From Raphanus sativus (Eukaryota > Streptophyta > Magnoliopsida > Brassicales > Brassicaceae): a DNA stretch of 64,000 bases. A program made the position numbers and the translations under genes. Every line of letters starts with the position of its first letter. Positions within the stretch are counted from its first letter, which is position 1. The stretch spans positions 23,397,407-23,461,406 of the forward strand of contig NC_079515.1 in the NCBI RefSeq assembly GCF_000801105.2, written 5' to 3'. Positions 22,076-34,350 of the stretch are shown one piece after another. The notes beneath the pieces were generated by a model, which was not told where the DNA came from, ran no database searches, and saw nothing but the letters and a program-made list of their open reading frames with translations.

Positions 22076-25000
22076 TATTATATGTTTAAATATTTATGAA
22101 TTTTAAGTCTTGATATTTTTAGATTTCATAAAGTATATACACATCCAAACTATTATTTTATGTTTTAAAAAACATTTAGAGAATATTTAACTTAAAAATT
22201 AATTAATTTATTAACCCGTGATCGATCCAATGACCAAGTGGTCCGGAAAGTTGTCTGATTCAGTGTCCGGGATGAGTTTCAAAACATTACATGGAACATA
22301 TAAGTTTAATAGTGTGAACTTTACACAAATTTGTGTAAATAATGTTTTCATTTTTTTTTTCTTACTCAATTTTGGGTCAGTGTAAAGAATGTTTACTTGT
22401 GCGTATTTGTTTGTTTGACAGTATATGTTTCTATAGTCAAAAGACGTCGTTATTTATAATAGGAAGAGGGTTTGGCGGAGTGTTTAGGTTTTTAGAAAAC
22501 TTGGAGAATAATCTATATCTTCGGGAGATCTAATTTTGTATAGTATTAGCTAATTAATTAATAGTAGTAATTTCAGTTACCTATTTTATAGGCGTGAGTA
22601 ATTTAAAGAAAAACAAATATGAAAATGGCATTTCTATGAAAATATATCTTGGCGAGATCTCCAAATTAATGTTAATAGTACTCCTTAATGCATTAATAGT
22701 ATAGACTTTAGTTACCTATTTTATCGGAAAAATATATTTGGTAGTATTCATTAAGTCATAAGTGCATCATCGTTTTCCTTATACTAGATGCGATGTCCGC
22801 GCTACGCGCGGAAAATATTTGATGTTTAATAGTTTATGATGAAAAAATGGTGAAAATATATTTTTTGTTCAGTTTAACTAATTTTCCATGGATAAGTCAA
22901 GAAAAAAAAAACTAATTTTACATGGAATTTTTTTTTTGTATCCATAACTAATTATATATTATTTAAAATTTATTTAAAGCTTTTTATTTTTATTTTTGAA
23001 CAATATATTTTATGTTATTAGAATACTTAGCAAATTATAAAGTTTAACAACATTCTGGCTGCACACAACCAAAATCAATCGGGTATGGTACACACATAAA
23101 TATATGAACATAAATATACATACACACAAATTTAATTAAAACAGCATACAAATGCGAACAATATTTTAGTTAATAAATTATATTCTATGTTTTTCTTAAG
23201 CTGGATTAATCTTTGTGAATACTAATACAAACACGAAGAATATCTAAACTTATCATAAATAAATAAGTGTGAAGAATAACTAAGTTCTCCAATAACACAT
23301 TTTAAAATACTATTTTAGATTTATGTTAACATTTTGCAATCGAGTACGAAATAATGATATTAGGAAATAAACCATTTCTTTACTATGTCTGATGGTGCAA
23401 TATTAAATTTTAATTTTAAAATTTAGTAATTTATAAGATAACATGAATTTGAAGTGTGTAAAATGTAATATTATGTAAGGGTGCCCATATTTTACTTTAG
23501 TGAGATTATCTTTTGTTTTGTTTTAAAGTTCGGTGTTATTTTTCATAGTTTGACTCTAATATATTTTGATGATATCATAATAAATAATTTTTTATTTGTA
23601 GCGTTGAACTTCCGAAAGATGATGTAAGACTTTGAATCCAACATTTGTTAATTGAATGCATGAATGAATAGTGTGCGAATAGATGATTGGATCAAAATAA
23701 GATGTAGGATATTGGATGAATAAAAAATAGGAAGCCATTAATAAATAATGAATATATAAAAGGTGAAATAAACTAATTTATTAAACTATACAAATATAAA
23801 AAATTAATAAAATTCTACTGTTCCAACATTATTAGTTTAGAGATTTTACAGTAAAGCAGTATAATAGAGAGACACGTTTAAAACAAATCATCACTGAAAC
23901 AGGTACCAAAAGACATTTGGGAACTTTTGCATGACGTGTTTCTCTTATTTTTGAACCTCCCCTCTACCCAAAATATACCAAAGAGCTCCTTCATTAGCTT
24001 CAAGATTTGACTTCTTGTTCACTTAGGTTTTTATGAATCTCCATCTTCTCCTTGTAGTTTAGCTACAGAGCAAATCGGCTCCTTGACATCTTGCAAGGCA
24101 TATACACATATGTAAATTTTCAAATCAAAACAAATAAACATTCAAAACCACACATGATTAGAAACTGAATTAAGTTATGGCAACAAAGATGGAAAGATCC
24201 TACTAACTTATTCACCAATCACCACTAATTAATCCAAATTTAGCTTAGTTGCAGTCTCTTCTGCTTGTTTAAACCGCAGATGTGAGCCAACATACAATTA
24301 CCAACTGAATGGAAGTTTCGAAGCAGTAACAAATCCCTTAAGACTATAGGAAATAAGAGGATAACCTGCTCATGCGTTTCAATCATATCTCTTCCACTGC
24401 AAGATTATTTGAAAACCACCATGTGAAGTCCAAGTACCAGGTTTCAGTCCAAGTACCTGGTTTCTGTAACGCTGTGTGTATTTTTGCGTTCAAGTCAAGA
24501 TATTTGCATTTCATGATCCTAGCTGGACCACAGTTAAACCCCTAGAATGTTAAGTTCCTGCAAGTGATCCAAAGCCATAAAAAATCACAAAACAGTAAAA
24601 AAAAAGAACATTAGTATACTTTATAAGCTATAAGAATAATGTGTTAAGCAACATTTAACATAGACAATAGTCTTTTAACACTTACTGATTAGTGTAGATA
24701 GACCATGTGTCTGACCTCTAGGGAGAACAACACCCTTCTTCAATTGCTCTGCCAACGAAGCTCCATTCTGGTGTGTAACAACTAATACAGATTGGCAGAG
24801 ACCGAGAGATATTTACGTTAGCACCAACGGAATCATCATTATTGTTGGTTCTTCGAAGTATTACCAAATGATTGTATACGGTGGTGGAAGCCGAGAATAT
24901 AAGATCCAGACGTTCTGAAAAGCTTTTCATCGGATGCTGGAGCTGAAGGACTTGGGTCCAGAGGCTAATTTCATAAATGCAATCCACCATCTCTGCAACT

Positions 25001-25631
25001 GAAACCAAACACAAACCCATCACTCAGTTACAAAACAACAAAAGAAAAAGAAATCCATCAACTATTTTAGGGATAGAGAAAACACTTGTAAAGGAAGGAT
25101 TACAAAAATAGTAAAAGCTGAAGAACTTTCACAATATAGATTGTTTCTAAAAGAGAAACCATAAATCGATCAAATAAGAACAATTACTTACCAAGATCAA
25201 AGAAACGTTTATATCTCTTGATGAAATCTCAGTGAAGGCGGCCAACCAAGAACCGCCATCTTCACTGCTGCCGTTGTTAAGCCATGCAATAATCTCCGCA
25301 ACGGTGAGATGCTCGGAAGAATCTCATCAACTCTTCATGTGCAGCTTCATTACCGTTTTTCGAGTAATTTCATTTTTTCTGTAACCAGACCCTCCTCTTC
25401 TATCTGCGAAAGTTTTCATAATCAGATATCATGAATCATATTAGTTGAAGAAAGTAAGGGAATGATGATGATAAGTCTGACTCAGATAGAACCCGGCCTT
25501 TATCACTAATCAAACATCAAACTGTTACGTAAAGTCTGACTCAGATACCCAATATCAAACACAGTAGACATTTTTTATTTTTGTGTCAGTGTGCATAAGA
25601 TGGTGTTTGGAGATATGAGTACCTTCGTAAG

Positions 25632-25688
25632 CTATCAAAAGCAGATGATCTGCTAGGAAATCTATCAAAAGCAGATGATCTGCTAGGA
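25632..25688. repeat. Two tandem copies of a 30-bp unit
   Basis: CTATCAAAAGCAGATGATCT plus GCTAGGA occurs twice with a 30-bp period inside Helitron B. Confidence 0.85.
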
Positions 25689-26811
25689 GGGTCTCAAGAC
25701 TCAAGGCTTGATGAAGACTCAGTTTCTGATTCTCTCCTTGAATTACCATTCATGGTCTCTGTCTTGCTCTGTAAGAAAAAAAGAAAACTGAGATCACTGA
25801 ACCAGAGCAGAACACAGCAAAGACAAAGAGTAAAAGGTTTTCACAGAGGACGGAGGGAAGATCACATTCAAGACACCAACCACACTGTCCAGGACTTTCC
25901 CTCTATCAACTTTTACTGTCCCAGAAGAAGTGAACCTGCCAAGGAAACGGGCAGTGAAGCCACCGAGGTCAAGGAGGCTGTTGCTATCAAGGAGGCCTAA
26001 TAAGCATCAATGCTTCGACAGTTAAAACAAGTCACCGCCGTCCCTCGAGCCTGCTCGTGACGCTCCACCTTAAGATGCATGACAAAGTTTTTGAGGCAGT
26101 TTAAAATCTTGGTTTGATGCATTGGTTTCTCATCTATACAAAGAGACTTTGCTATATTTTTCTCAACTAACCGAGAAGCAGAATCTTGTTTCCTTCCCAT
26201 GGGTCGCCTACCAAAACCAAATGCTATGTCAAAGATGCATAGCAACAAATGAAGAAAGAAAATTAAAAAGCTTGCAAGCAGTAGACTATATGAAACTTAA
26301 GAGAAATTTCATTGATAGGCTGATAGCAGATATCAGATATACATAATACGCGAAACCAAAGCCAGAACTAAGAGGAGGAGAATACTTACAGTGAGAGGAG
26401 TGTATGTGAGTTAAGGCAAAAATAGCAAAAGGAAGAGTGTAGGTGAGGCCCTGAAGGACACTTCTGAGGTAGCAGGTATTGTCGAGATTCTACAACCCTA
26501 AGGACGGACCGTTTCAAGATCTTTGATGAATGAATTGGAACAGGAAAGATAGTTTTATCACACAGAGCTTTTTGTGACGCTTTAGCTGAAGAGAGTGCTA
26601 GATGCGCCTCAGTTCCACCAGCCGCAGCATCATATTTGAACAATGCCCCAGAAGCAGAAGTTAACCTTAGAAACATCAAAGCAAATCATCAGCAACCCAG
26701 TCTCAATATTGATCACTACAATATATATGGCTTCATGGGACTATCTTTCACCAACCAGCTTCCCTTACCACCTAACGTTTTCGCCTCCTCATTTCATTTC
26801 GAACCGACAGC

Positions 26812-27180
26812 TGAAATGGCGGCACAATAAGGAGCTCCAGTGAATTCACGACGCCCTCCAATCACAGCTATCTTCCCTTAAAGTAGAATCAAGTTTTTAC
26901 AACACACGAGAGCTTTAACCCCTCAAAGACTCAAACTTTTAGATTCAAAAAAATTCATAAAAAAGATCTTCGATTTCGAATTCTAACCAGCTTGGCCTTT
27001 GTGTCGTTCGGGGTCGAGCGATGGTGTGACGGTTCGAAGAACACTCTCAGCGTCTGTGGCCTCCGATTTGGAACTCATTGCTCTGATGAGTTTTGGGAGA
27101 TGGGCTTTCGAGTCACAACGCGTTTGTACCAAGAATTGTTGCCTTCTCAGCACAGTTGAAGAAGAATGCTTCACCAACAT
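26812..27180 (-). pseudogene. Captured 5' fragment of NAD(P)HX dehydratase
   Basis: Minus-strand exon 1 (27180-26988) reads MLVKHSSSTVLRRQQFLVQ, then ...SVLRTVTPSLDPERHKGQAG. A roughly 110-bp intron with a GT donor at 26987 and an AG acceptor ending at 26877 leads to exon 2 (from 26876), GKIAVIGGRREFTGAPYCAA followed by ISAV. The HKGQAGKIAVIGG...TGAPYFAAISA block is the N-terminal part of plant ATP-dependent NAD(P)H-hydrate dehydratase, a carbohydrate-kinase-like NAD(P)H repair enzyme. Similarity ends near 26812, where the catalytic domain should continue. Phase is kept across the intron. It lies inside Helitron B in the same orientation, so it is a captured genomic fragment and not a retrocopy. 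Confidence 0.7.
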
Positions 27181-30100
27181 TTATAAGATTCTCTGCAAAT
27201 ATAAGAAGAAAGAAAAAGTAAACGACTCAGCCTAATAAGATTGTCGTTTCAGTATGTTAATTGGTGGATTACCCGGAATCGGAGCTGTGACTCAGATGGA
27301 CCTGGTAAGATGTCACTGAAATATATGGAGACAGGAGTTTTTCCGGCGGTAAGTTGAGACTTCGCGGCAGAATTCATTGCCATGGATATAGTTTTTGCAT
27401 AATATTTTTTTTTTAATTAGGATGGATTTAGGTTTAGAGATAGAGCTTTATATAAGAGAATTGCCAAGGGAAGATAGATCACAACATTGATGAATAGCTT
27501 TAACAGCGTCATTGATTGAGAAGGTTACTGAAAAAAAAACAGAGATTGGAGAAGATGAAGTAGAAGCGTCGGGGAGACTCCGCTTAGCTTGATTGAAGTC
27601 GTAAGAAGCAGGTTTGTGGTCTTGGTGGACCTACAGATAAGTTATAAAGCCCAGCGCGATTGAAACCCAACTGATTTAAATAACGAATCTGACGTGGCGA
27701 ATTACTCTTCTCCTATTAGTCGATTTAATATGTCGACGTGGACAGACTAAGAGTTGAGATTATTTACCTTTTAATATTGTATTGATTTTGATTTTACATT
27801 TATATGAAACGTGATTTAAGGAAAATCATAACTTGCATTTTAAAAATAGATGCTGTTTTGATCGATAATATTATTGATACTTGCTAAAATTTAGGAGTAT
27901 TATTAATGAATGTTCAATTTAGTTAGCTATTTTTAAATCCGATTACGAATATTAGGGGATGAGTGGAATAATTATAGTTCAAATAGATATGGTATCCCAA
28001 CTATATATAAATTTGAATATTATTTTAAAAATAATTAGATTGGTAAATAAATAATGATATTAAAAAATATTTGTGGTCTGATCAAAGTGTTGACCATTAT
28101 ATATTGCATTTTGTAAAGGAAGACCACATATATGTAGGTGTGATGTATAATCTAAACATTGACTTACATTTCTGTTTATTTATATGTTATATTCATCTTG
28201 GTTAGTGTTTTTATATCAGGTATAGGGTTTGACAAAGCAGAAGATGATTTCGATGCGGTTTTCAGTTTGATAATCAAGAGGATTGTGATGGGCTGAACAA
28301 TTATTTCTGTTTTGAATTAAAAAAGCCTGCACTTATGGACTTACTTTTTAATACTCGGTAATGGGCTTTAAGTGAGGTTTTGATATTGATATGGTTTAAA
28401 AATCGAAGAGTTGTGATTAGTTAGTACTAATGTGGCGACATAAAGAAAAGGAAATGCAGTTGCATTTGGTCGTAAATAACTCAAAAAGCAGTGGCAAAAA
28501 GCTATTAGGTATTTTACTTTAATAGTATAGATATATATAGATTAAGGTTATTGTGACATCACATTAATGTGATTAGAACATCTGAAGAAAGAGCAACAGA
28601 GCATTGTGACAAATAACATCACATAGTACTTCGTTGAATGTAAAGATGCTGAAATGGCTTGGTCATGAACTGAAGGAAAATCAGATAAAGAAGCCGAAGA
28701 AATCAGGTTAACTTAGCTTTTTGGTTAGATTTGGTTGAAATTAAACTTTGGTTTGGTTAAGCCGATTGGACAATATTTGGTAGACAGTAAACCGACTAAA
28801 AACATAGTGTATGGATTATTAAATTTTAACTATATCATGGAGAAATGAGTTTGTAGTTTTTAATTTTGGAAGAAATAAATTCATTAGTTTCATTTTGGAG
28901 AGATCTCACAGTAGGTTGATCACTTTGGGAAGAAATATAATCTATCAATTTATAATTAATTGCACAATATCAACTAAATAAATTTATACAATCAGTGTAT
29001 TTGCAGAAAAAAAGAACTTAATTAAAACACAATTCACAATATTATGAAATTAGAGAACAAAATAAAATTTTCTCAACAATCAAGAAAACAAAAATAAGGA
29101 AAATTTCCATAAAATTTAACAAAATATGAAAAACATCCACAAAATTAACTTATAACTAAAACAGTCTTTTTCAGAAATTGAAAATTTTTATTAGGAAAAT
29201 GCATCAATAACATTCGTTTTGAAAATCAAAATCATCTATTCAGATAACATAATTTACTTTATTTTTTGAAATATAATGAATAAAAAAGTTCAATCAAAAC
29301 ATGAATACTAATTTTATTATTTTGTGGAATATATTAATAAAATATCAAATATTACATAAATAATATTATTATTAATTATACATTTTACCTCAAATAAAAT
29401 TTCAACAAGAATATATCGTAAAATTTAGTAAATTTATAATCAAAACAATGAATTTAAAAAAATTAAAATTTAAAATTTATATTATGAAATTAACCAGTAA
29501 CATTTTTTTCAATTGAACAGCAACATTTATTTCAAAACTATAATCATTTTTTTATTAAAACAAAATTTACTTGATTTTCAAGTACCTTTATAAATATTAA
29601 ATTTATAGCAAACATGTATATTTTTCATTATCTTGGTCAAAATAATTAATTAAATATATAATATTACATAAATAATTTTATAATTAATAATACATTTTAA
29701 CTCAAACAAAAGTTTGAACAACAATCTACTGTAAAAGCTATATTTAGTAAAAACATAAGATAATCCACTAAAGTATATAAAATTTAACAAAAAATATGTG
29801 CATTTATTAACAAGTTTGTTTCTTTTCTATTAACAAAAATGAAAAAAAAAGGATGTAATGCTACATCCAATTCTTAATATATAATTAAAACATTGATTAT
29901 TTAACAAAAGAAAATCATCTTGAACCTTTTAACAAGAGAAAAGAAAATCATATTTTTAAAGTAAAAAAGTAATATTTATTTTAAAAATCATAATTTTCAG
30001 ATAACAGTTTCATTTACTCTTCAAGTACAATAATATGTACAAAATTAATCTAATATGTATATTTTTAAATCATAACAGTTTATATTAAATATTTATTTTA

Positions 30101-30416
30101 ACTACTGAAATTATTTGTTAAATTTTATCCCGCCCGTAGGGCGGATCGGCCCTAATTTGTGATAAAATAAAGACATTTGTCCTAATAAATGACATATGTA
30201 TTGATGATAACTGATAAGCATAAGTGCTTTTTCCAAGTGTCAGAAGAATGAACAATCATTATATTTAACACTTCCCCTTAATTATTCATTCTATATTACG
30301 TACAATCTCATTAAAAACCTAATCATGGAAAAATTCAATTGGATAAAAACCATGACTAGGACAAAAAAAGTACTGTAACATAATCTCCTCCTAACATAAT
30401 GAACATAGTCTTTTCT

Positions 30417-31520
30417 TCATATGTCATGCAAACGCCGCATTCCAATACCGTAGACGTGTTTTCGGAATGTTGTAGTTGGAAGAGACTTGGTAAACAAGTC
30501 AGCCGGATTGTCGCATGACCGTACATATTCGATGTCCACTTCTTTATTTTTATCGAGTTCCTGAATGTACGAGAAAAATCTTGGAGGGATGTGCTTTGTC
30601 CTGTCGCTCTTGATATAGCCTTCTTTGAGTTGAGCGACGCAAGCCGAGTTATCTTCAAAAACTTTCGTCGGCTCTTTCTTGTTAACTATTCCACTTGAAT
30701 CTTGTATGTGGTGACTCATTGACCTTAGCCACACACATTCTCGACATGCTTCGTGAAGCGCAATAGTCTCTGCATGATTTGAAGAAGTTGCAACCAGAGT
30801 TTGTTTCTGAGACCGCCAAGAGATCGCAGTTCCACCAATTGTAAAAACATAGCCGGTTTGCGATCGAGCCTTATGAGGATCTGCTAAGTATCCTGCATCT
30901 GCAAAACCAAACTCGGGTTTTCTAAAATACATTAGCCCTAAATCAACTATACCTTGTAAATAGCGGAATAAATGTTTTATTCCGTTCCAATGCCTGTGAG
31001 TAGGAGCAGAGCTATATCTTGTTAAGAGATTAGTTGCAAAAGCAATATCAGGCCTGGTACAGTTTGCTAAGTATAAAAACCCACCGATAGCACTCATATA
31101 AGGTACTTCAGGACCTAATATCTTCTCGCTATCTTCACAGGGCCTAAAAGGATCACTCTCAACATTGAGAGATCTCCCAACCATTGGAGTACTCAAAGGA
31201 GTCGCTTGGTCCATACGAAAGCGTTTTAATAACCTTTTCGTATAGTTTGATTGATGCACAAATATTCCTTCTCGGAGATGCTCTATCTGGAGCCCAAGAC
31301 AAAACTTTGTCTTACCGAGATCTTTTATTTCGAACTCCTCTTTCATATGAGTTCGAGCATCATCAACCTCTTTTTGAGTTCCAATCATGTTCAGGTCATC
31401 TACATATACAGCGATGATCACAAAGCCAGATGACGATTTCTTAACAAAAACGCAGGGACATATCGCATTGTTCACATATCCTTTACTCAAGAGATAGTCA
31501 CTTAAGCGATTGTACCACAT
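30417..31520 (-). pseudogene. Copia A reverse transcriptase end and RNase H
   Basis: IIAVYVDDLNMIG is the catalytic YVDD box. FCLGLQIEHL, MSAIGGFLYLANCTRPDIAF and SSNHAETIALHEACRECVWL follow, with the RNase H tail KHIPPRFFSYIQELDKNKEV and ADLFTKSLP. The 367-codon frame is open to its natural end (HDI stop), so this is the best-preserved part of element A. Confidence 0.85.
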
Positions 31521-31627
31521 GCGTCCGGATTATTTTGATCCGTAGAGTGATCGCTGTAACTTGACCGAACATACCTCCCTGGATTTTTCTTCCAATGCCC
31601 CTGACATTTTCAATCCTTCAAGGAGTC

Positions 31628-32326
31628 TCATATATATATATCATTATCCAACGATCCATACAAATAAGCTGTCACAACGTCCATGAGATGCATTTCAAGA
31701 GTTTTTGACGCCGTAAGGCTCATCAAAAATCTAAACGTAATTGCATCCATTACCGGGAAATACGTTTCCTCAAAATCAACTCCCGGTCTCTGAGAAAAAT
31801 CGTGGGCTACTAATCGGGTATTATATCGTGTTACTTCATTCTTTTCATTTCTTTTTCTCACGAATACCCACTTATACCCAACATGATTTATATTCTCAGG
31901 CGTTATGACAATAGATCCAAAGACATCTCTTTTATTCAGGGAGAGTAATTCAATTTGAATGGCATTCTTCCACTCCTCCCAATCATGTCTTTTCTGACAT
32001 TCTAAAATAGACCTTGGATCGGGATCATCACTTTCGTGATCGATTTCTTTGGACACAGAAAAGGAGAACATTCCATCAACATCTTTTATTTTATTTGTGA
32101 TCAATAACTTTTGATCAAGGGCGTAGTTGATGGAAATCTCATACTTTTCTGTTCCCTCCTCGTCATCTGGATCCATATCTTTATTTGGTTCTTTTTGAAC
32201 CTTTTCACTTATGCCTTCTTTCAGACATTTTTCAATATCAGGTTCTTCTGGAACCTTTCCACTTTCCTCAACCAATTTCTTTTTCTTTCGGGGATTTTTA
32301 TCTTTTGAACCCGCTGGTCTCCCCAT
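31628..32326 (-). pseudogene. Copia A reverse transcriptase, N-terminal half
   Basis: WEEWKNAIQIELLSLNKRDV, YKWVFVRKRNEKNEVTRY, RLVAHDFSQRPGVDFEETY and LMDVVTAYLYGSLDNDIYI correspond to the first copia reverse transcriptase motifs, including the first catalytic Asp (MDV). It stops before the YVDD motif. Confidence 0.8.
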
Positions 32327-32368
32327 CTTTAACTGAACCCCAGGTTCATTTATTTTGTTTCCATCAGT

Positions 32369-32734
32369 TTATTCCCCAGGAACAACAACTCTTGATGGAA
32401 CATTTGCAGCGGGTATATATGATTTCGTCACCTTTCTCGTATCTGTGAACGCATCTGGTAACTGGTTTGCCAATTTATGCAAATGCACAATTTTCTGAAC
32501 TTCCAGCTTTCTTTGATTCGTAGGGAGATCTAGGTGTAACAACGACTGTGTACACCATGTAATCTCTTTAGGAATTTTTTCGAATTTCTCCCCTAATGCT
32601 AGAAATTCATCCTCATTAAAATGGCAATCGGCGAATCTTGCCGTGAACATATCACCAGTTACTGGTTCCAGATATCTTATAATTCTTGGTGACGTATAAC
32701 CCACATATATTTCCAATCTCCTTTGTGGGCCCAT
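32369..32734 (-). pseudogene. Copia A integrase C-terminus and linker
   Basis: GPQRRLEIYVGYTSPRIIRY and TGDMFTARFADCHFNEDEF match the region between the copia integrase and reverse transcriptase (the usual phrase is PQRRLGIYVGYDSPSIIRYL). It is separated from its neighbours by stops. Confidence 0.75.
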
Positions 32735-32754
32735 TTTTGTTCTTTGTGGCGGAG

Positions 32755-33969
32755 CTATCGAAATATAGACCGCACACCCAAGACACGGAGATGGGATACA
32801 TCTGGCTCTTGCCTAGATGCTAATTGTGATGCGGAGTACTTATGATATGCACTCGGTCTCAACCGAATCAGTGCAGCCGCATGCAAAATAGCATGACCCC
32901 ATACAGAAATTGGGAGCTTTGTTCTCAAGACTAACGGTCTTGCAATCAACTGTAACCGTTTTATCAACGACTCGGCCATGCCATTTTGTGTATGCACATG
33001 GGGAACTGGATGTTCTACATCAATCCCCATTGACATACAATAATCATCAAAGGCTTGTGATGTAAACTCACCAGCATTGTCAAGCCTTACTTTCTTAATG
33101 GCATACTCTGAGAACTGCGTTCTCAGCTTTATTATCTGGGCAATGAACTTTGCGAAAGCCGTATTTCGTGTTGTCAAAAGACACACACTTGACCATCTAG
33201 TAGATGCGTCAATCAATACCATGAAATACTTAAATGGCCCGCACGGTGGGTGAATCGGCCCACATATATCACCATGTATTCTTTCTAAAAACGTTGGTGA
33301 TTTATTGCCTACTTTTGCTGGTGATGACCGAGTTATAAACTTTCCTTGAGAACATGTTTTACATGTAAACTTGCCTGTTTGCAAAACTTTTCCGTGTTTT
33401 AACGGATGGCCATTCGAGTTTTGCACTATCTTTCTCATCATGACTAAACCAGGATGTCCTAGCCTCTCATGCCAGATTTTAAATGTATCAGTAAACTTCA
33501 TGTTTACCACGGCATAGGACTCAGTCATGTTTATTTTTGTACAATATAGTCTAGAGGATAACATTCTTAACTCTTCCAATATATGTTTCCTCTCAGACTT
33601 AATGCAAAGAAACTCAATACCACCTTTACTCATAGTTTCAATATGATATTCATTCTTTCGGATATCCTTAAAACTTAACAAGTTTCTATGAGACTCGGGG
33701 GAATACAATGCATCATTTATTTCAAATATTGTTCTCCCTGGCATTGAAAATTTCGCTCTTCCCGAGTCCATAATAATCTTTGCATTACCAGATATTGTAC
33801 TTACGCTTCCAGTGTAATCTTTTATTTTGAGACTGGAGAAATATTTCTTATCATTAATTATAGTGTGCGTTGACGCACTATCCGCCAAGCACATATCTCC
33901 ATCCAAAGTCTCAAAGTCTGGCATTTTTTCTGAATTTAAAATATTTATAAAACATATATTATTAAACAT
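32755..33969 (-). pseudogene. Copia A protease and integrase
   Basis: A protease-like motif LADSASTHTII replaces the usual DSGAT/S. The GAG-pre-integrase motif is WHERLGHPGLVMMRKI. The integrase core shows HGDICGPIHPP, RLDNAGEF and HTQNGMAESLIKR, corresponding to the D, D and E positions. The frame stops at 32755, shortly before the reverse transcriptase linker. Confidence 0.8.
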
Positions 33970-34053
33970 AAAATATGAAACATAACATCTATTTTACAAA
34001 ACAAAAGATAACGATACTATAATACAGTAAACTTATATCACATCGATCTTATA

Positions 34054-34350
34054 TCACACATCGATGTTTTCTGGCTCAACCAGAAAATCTGATACGTCGA
34101 GATGAGTATCATCATTTAAACCATAAAAGGATGGCCCGGGTTCATCAGAGATGAAATTCGTTTCACCTCCACTTTTCTCTTTTCCCTTTTGGGATTCTTT
34201 ATACAAATCGGCTAAGTGTCTTGGCGTACGACAAGTACGTACCCAATGACTTTTCATGCCACATATGTAGCAAATCTTTTCTGTTTGCCTTTTATTATCC
34301 CGGCCCCTTTCATTCTCGTGGAAGTCTTTTTTATTTTTTTCATCATACAT
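34054..34350 (-). pseudogene. Copia A gag zinc knuckle
   Basis: CYICGMKSHWVRTC matches the CX2CX4HX4C nucleic-acid-binding knuckle. A linker follows (SGGETNFISDEPGPSFY) that leads towards the protease. Confidence 0.8.

Larger units (their letters stand above)
22784..28531 (-). mobile_element. Helitron B, 5.7 kb, with captured exons
   Basis: Minus-strand 5' end TCTATACTATTAAAGTAAAA at 28531; 3' end hairpin CCGCGCGTAGCGCGG, then ACATCGCATCTAG at 22784. The 24-27.5 kb part is less AT-rich and looks gene-derived: it holds exons of NAD(P)HX dehydratase (26812-27180) and other short minus-strand ORFs that I cannot assign (24718-25023, 26386-26679). The zone at about 27690-27740 has a GACGTGGC motif typical of sequence near Helitron 5' ends, so a further nested boundary is possible. 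No Rep-helicase was seen. Confidence 0.75.
18433..30155 (+). mobile_element. Helitron H2, joined head-to-tail to H1
   Basis: Begins TCTTTATATATAAAGAACTG immediately after the CTAG of H1. It ends with a CCCGCCC-GTA-GGGCGG hairpin and ATCGGCCCTAA, followed by the resumed copia LTR (TTTGTG). Its own sequence is about 4.4 kb once the two minus-strand Helitrons inside it are removed. No Rep-helicase coding sequence was seen. Like H1, it has a GC-richer zone after the 5' end (18470-18800, with CCACGTCGGAT motifs) and a very AT-rich tail (28530-30120). Confidence 0.7.
15100..30270 (-). repeat. 3' LTR of copia A, interrupted
   Basis: LTR pieces 15100-15343 and 30156-30270 together equal the right LTR. 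The first piece ends ...GATGGTGACTA and the second starts TTTGTGATAAAATAAAG; the right LTR has GGTGACTATTTGTGATAAAA unbroken. A long TA microsatellite lies at 15147-15177. Confidence 0.9.

Noticed and set aside
24718..25023. Helitron B ORF as a Rep-helicase or RPA-like protein
   Set aside because: No Rep two-His motif, helicase Walker motifs or OB-fold pattern visible; it cannot be assigned.
29000..30120. Gene or structured RNA in the AT-rich tail of H2
   Set aside because: Only AT-rich sequence with short repeats; no ORF, splice pattern or stable GC stem before the terminal hairpin.
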